Below are positions 61,601 through 64,000 of a stretch of DNA of 64,000 bases, piece after piece. A model generated the notes under the pieces. The model had not been told where the DNA came from. It searched no databases and worked only from the letters and a program-made list of their open reading frames with translations. The stretch's first letter is position 1. Each line of letters begins with the position of its first letter. The stretch is from Desulfoluna sp942491485 (GTDB lineage: Bacteria > Desulfobacterota > Desulfobacteria > Desulfobacterales > Desulfolunaceae): contig CALOAX010000020.1 of NCBI GenBank assembly GCA_942491485.1, positions 1 through 64,000 on the forward strand, read 5' to 3'. A program made the translations under genes and the position numbers.

Positions 61601-62170
61601 ATGAGCGGAGATGAGTTTCAATCATTTAAGGGACAGTTCCTCCTTGCCATGCCGTCCATGAAGGATCCCAATTTTTCACGGACGGTGGTCTACCTGTGCG
61701 AGCATACGGCAGATGGTGCCATGGGGTTTGTGATCAACCGCCCCAGCCAGCTGATGGGATGCCTTGATATCTTTAAGGAGTTTGAGCTCGACCATGGGGA
61801 CGAGGCCATAAACGTCCCCGTTTTTACCGGCGGTCCGGTTCAGCTCGATGAAATTTTCCTTCTTCACGGCCCACCCTTTGATTACGAGGGGACCTACCCC
61901 ATGGGAGAGGAGGTGGCTCTCTCCAACTCCATGGAGACGCTGGCAGCTGTGGCGAAGGGTGAAGGACCCGAAAACGTGGCGATTTTTCTTGGGACTGCCG
62001 GGTGGGCTGGCGGACAGCTGGAAGGGGAGCTTATCGGGAATATCTGGCTCACCGTTGAAGCTGGGGTCGACCTGATCTTTGATGTGCCGGTGGAAAAACG
62101 CTGGGAAACCGCCTTGGAGCGTCTGGGGATTGATCCCGTGCTCCTCTCCAGTGATTTCGGAAGCGCATGA
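61601..62170 (+). CDS. yqgE: UPF0301/AlgH family protein (YqgE)
   Basis: 189 residues matching the family along its length: LKGQFLLAMPSMKDPNFSRT-type start (GQFLLAMPSMKDPNFSRTVV), YLCEHTADGAMGFVINRPS, VFTGGPVQLDEIFLLH, VAIFLGTAGWAGGQLEGEL and NIWLTVEAG. AlgH/YqgE proteins are widespread; one member affects alginate expression in Pseudomonas, but the biochemical function is unknown. Its placement after manC is notable in that light but they are separated by 248 bp and an element. Confidence 0.93.
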   Translation: MSGDEFQSFKGQFLLAMPSMKDPNFSRTVVYLCEHTADGAMGFVINRPSQLMGCLDIFKEFELDHGDEAINVPVFTGGPVQLDEIFLLHGPPFDYEGTYPMGEEVALSNSMETLAAVAKGEGPENVAIFLGTAGWAGGQLEGELIGNIWLTVEAGVDLIFDVPVEKRWETALERLGIDPVLLSSDFGSA

Positions 62171-62203
62171 TCTGATAAAACAGTACCGTGCTTGATAATG
62201 CAA

Positions 62204-62238
62204 AAGGGGCGTGTTCATGATGAACACGTCCCTTTTTT
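62204..62238. terminator. Rho-independent terminator after yqgE
   Basis: AAGGGGCGTGTTCA / TGAACACGTCCCTT around TGA followed by T. The gap 62171-62500 otherwise shows no gene. Confidence 0.88.
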
Positions 62239-62500
62239 ATTGGTGAATTAGTCTGGTGATCGGTGGGAGCCCTAAAGAGGGGGAGGCAGCATTATGCCGA
62301 GGTTATTGATTGGGTAGAGCCACCCTGCAAGCACTCGTGACTTCTTATTTGAAGGGATTTGCCATGGGCTGCCGGGCAAAACGATATGCGACAGAGGTGG
62401 CAGGCCGTTTATTGAGGCTGAATCCTGTAAAAAGATCTGATACAATGATTTATTATTTCACACCCCACCTTAATTAAATCGCAGAGAAAGGCAGGCCGAC

Positions 62501-62953
62501 ATGACCAATCCCACACGGGTGGTTGAGACGATCCTCTCCTTGCTTGAAGCGCAGCAGCTGGGGGTTCTCAGTACCCATTGCCAGGGGCACCCCTATGCTT
62601 CGCTGGTGGCGTTTGCGTACACGGATGATCTTACCCGCCTCTTTTTCGCCACCCCCCGATCCACCCGGAAATATGACAACATCGCAGCCGACGACCGGGT
62701 GGCGATGCTCATCGACAGTCGATCCAATGAGGAGGTCGATTTTCATGAGGCCCGGGCCGTTACCGTGACGGGCAGGGCCCATGAAGTCGCAGGGGATGAT
62801 GCGGTCATCCTTAAAGAGCTTTATCTGACGCGTCACCCTTACCTGAAGACGTTCCTGGATGCCCCTACCTGTGCCTTTATGGTGATGAGGGTTCAGCGGT
62901 GTATTCTGGTGGAACAGTTCCAGAATGTGACGGAGTATGAGGTGGCGCCATGA
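62501..62953 (+). CDS. Pyridoxamine 5'-phosphate oxidase-like flavin-binding protein
   Basis: ATG 62501; 150 residues. Split-barrel FMN-binding pattern: LLEAQQLGVLSTHCQGHPYA, FAYTDDLTRLFFATPRSTRK, YDNIAADDRVAMLIDSRSN and VTVTGRAHEVAGDD. Members bind FMN, heme or F420 and reduce various substrates; the specific role is unknown. The stop overlaps the start of the next gene (ATGA), so it is coupled to a PEP-synthase-like protein. Confidence 0.88.
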   Translation: MTNPTRVVETILSLLEAQQLGVLSTHCQGHPYASLVAFAYTDDLTRLFFATPRSTRKYDNIAADDRVAMLIDSRSNEEVDFHEARAVTVTGRAHEVAGDDAVILKELYLTRHPYLKTFLDAPTCAFMVMRVQRCILVEQFQNVTEYEVAP

Positions 62954-64000
62954 AACTTGTTGTCTCCCTTTCTGAGATCAGGGAAAAACCGGTGGCGTGG
63001 GTGGGGGGGAAAGCGTCTGCCCTGGCTCGCATGAAACGGCACGGTGTGCCGGTTCCTGACGCGGTCTGTGTTACCACGGAAGCGTATCGTCTCTTTGTGG
63101 GCGAGGCGGGCCTGACTGAGCGCATCCTTATGGAGCTCAGCCGCAAGCCCTTTGCCGAGATGCGCTGGGAAGAGGTTTGGGATGCGGCCCTTCGGATCCG
63201 TAACCTGTTTTTAACGACGCCGTGGCCGCCGCACCTTTATGCCGCCCTTGCCGCGGGATTGGAAGGTTTTTTGGATGACAGGCCCCTGGTCATCCGATCC
63301 TCCTGCCCCAGGGAGGACTCGGCAGAGTCGTCCTTTGCCGGCCTTCATGAATCCTATGTGAATGTACGCGGGCTTGAGGCCACCCTTGAACACATCAAGT
63401 TGGTTTGGGCGTCGCTCTGGTCGGACGGGGCGCTTCTCTACCGACGGGAGCTGGGTGGGGATGTTCACCTGAGCTCCATGGCCGTGCTTGTTCAGTACCT
63501 GGTGACAGGAGAGGCCTCCGGGGTGGTCTTCAGCCAAAGCCCCCAGGACGAATCCGAAGGTGTCGTGGAGGCAGTTTACGGCCTGAACCAGGGGTTGGTG
63601 GACGGCACCATCGAACCGGATCACTGGCGCCTGGATCGAGAGACCGGGGCTGTCCTTGAGCATCGGGAGCCGCTGCGCAGTTCGTATCTCGGGCCGGATG
63701 GCTTGGGAGTTTGCACCTATCCCCTGGCGGAGGCCAAGGCCAATAAACCCCCTTTGATGCCGGAGGAGGTGACCGATGTCTTTGAACTTGCGTGTCACCT
63801 TGAACGGCTGTTCGGCGTTGCCCAGGATCTTGAGTGGACCCTCGCCAAAGGCAACATTTACGCCCTACAATCCCGTCCCGTTACCACCCTTGACTCAGGG
63901 GATACAACGGGGCGAAATGCCTGGTACCAGAGCCTCCACCGCAGTTATGAGAACCTTACCGCGTTGCGGGGTCGAATTGAAAATCATCTTTTGCCGGAGA
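62950..64000 (+). CDS. PEP synthase/PPDK-like protein, N-terminal ATP-grasp part (3' end outside the window)
   Basis: ATG 62950 overlaps the previous stop; the frame stays open for 350 codons to the window end. It shows the PPDK/PEP-synthase ATP-binding domain: VGGKASALARMKRHGVPVPD (GGK loop), LVIRSSCPREDSAESSFAGL, MAVLVQYLVTGEASGVVFSQ, EAVYGLNQGLVDGTIEPDHW, and DLEWTLAKGNIYALQSRPVT. What follows (the phospho-His domain and perhaps a barrel) lies beyond 64000, so it may be a PEP synthase, rifampicin phosphotransferase-like or another member. Only the nucleotide-binding domain is certain. Confidence 0.88.
   Translation, partial: MKLVVSLSEIREKPVAWVGGKASALARMKRHGVPVPDAVCVTTEAYRLFVGEAGLTERILMELSRKPFAEMRWEEVWDAALRIRNLFLTTPWPPHLYAALAAGLEGFLDDRPLVIRSSCPREDSAESSFAGLHESYVNVRGLEATLEHIKLVWASLWSDGALLYRRELGGDVHLSSMAVLVQYLVTGEASGVVFSQSPQDESEGVVEAVYGLNQGLVDGTIEPDHWRLDRETGAVLEHREPLRSSYLGPDGLGVCTYPLAEAKANKPPLMPEEVTDVFELACHLERLFGVAQDLEWTLAKGNIYALQSRPVTTLDSGDTTGRNAWYQSLHRSYENLTALRGRIENHLLPE

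Overview
This window appears to be two unrelated genomes joined at about base 8530. Bases 1 to ~8530 are very GC-rich and carry actinobacterial-type degradation genes: Rieske oxygenase, acyl-CoA ligase, TetR, acyl-CoA dehydrogenase, SDR, two enoyl-CoA hydratases, an APH-like phosphotransferase and the start of a PaaI-like thioesterase. I place them near Gordonia/Rhodococcus/Mycobacterium, by inference. Almost every gene there is broken by single-base indels, several in short runs of C or G, as expected of low-coverage sequence. From ~8530 to 64000 the base composition is lower in GC, the reading frames are nearly all intact, and the genes look like an anaerobic Desulfobacterota ('delta') genome. 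The join falls inside one open frame (8343..8774) whose two halves belong to unrelated families. I regard it as a chimeric assembly or contamination rather than gene transfer.

Layout of the Desulfobacterota part. 8.5-12.7 kb: a TauT/NitT-type ABC transporter (cut at the join), an FCD-type GntR regulator and a TauE-like exporter. 12.9-18 kb: a lipoprotein, panC, and a large protein joining receiver-like domains to a PEP-synthase-type ATP-grasp domain. 18.6-23.2 kb: a second FCD regulator overlapping an RluA-type pseudouridine synthase, pyrD, and two small exported proteins. 23.7-33.3 kb: a branched-chain amino-acid cluster on the minus strand, transcribed ilvD-ilvB-ilvN-cimA-leuA-ilvC, headed by an unmarked 34-codon leader peptide rich in Ile/Leu/Val, a terminator and a competing antiterminator. 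33.7-39.1 kb: larB, an HD-GYP response regulator and a hybrid histidine kinase. 39.3-47.5 kb: amidase, mutS, lapA, UPF0280, dgt, mrp. 47.9-48.7 kb: a probable toxin/MqsA-type antitoxin pair. 48.9-53 kb: cca, an ICMT-like methyltransferase and an ABC_ATPase-family P-loop protein. 53.9-58.1 kb: an MMPL/RND exporter, a LolA-like protein and TetR. 58.2-64 kb: a YkgJ-type Cys-cluster protein, a frameshifted Pycsar-effector-like membrane protein, manC, yqgE, a PNPOx-like protein and the start of a second PEP-synthase-like protein.

The least explained signal is a dense family of intergenic palindromic elements, about 17 copies in 53 kb. They are bounded by GCCTCCGGCGGC and its reverse complement, share an apical loop TCGTTCCTC on arms that change together between copies, and often abut or enter the 3' ends of genes. 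The clearest regulatory system is the ilv leader/attenuator. I saw no tRNA, rRNA, CRISPR array, transposase or integrase.
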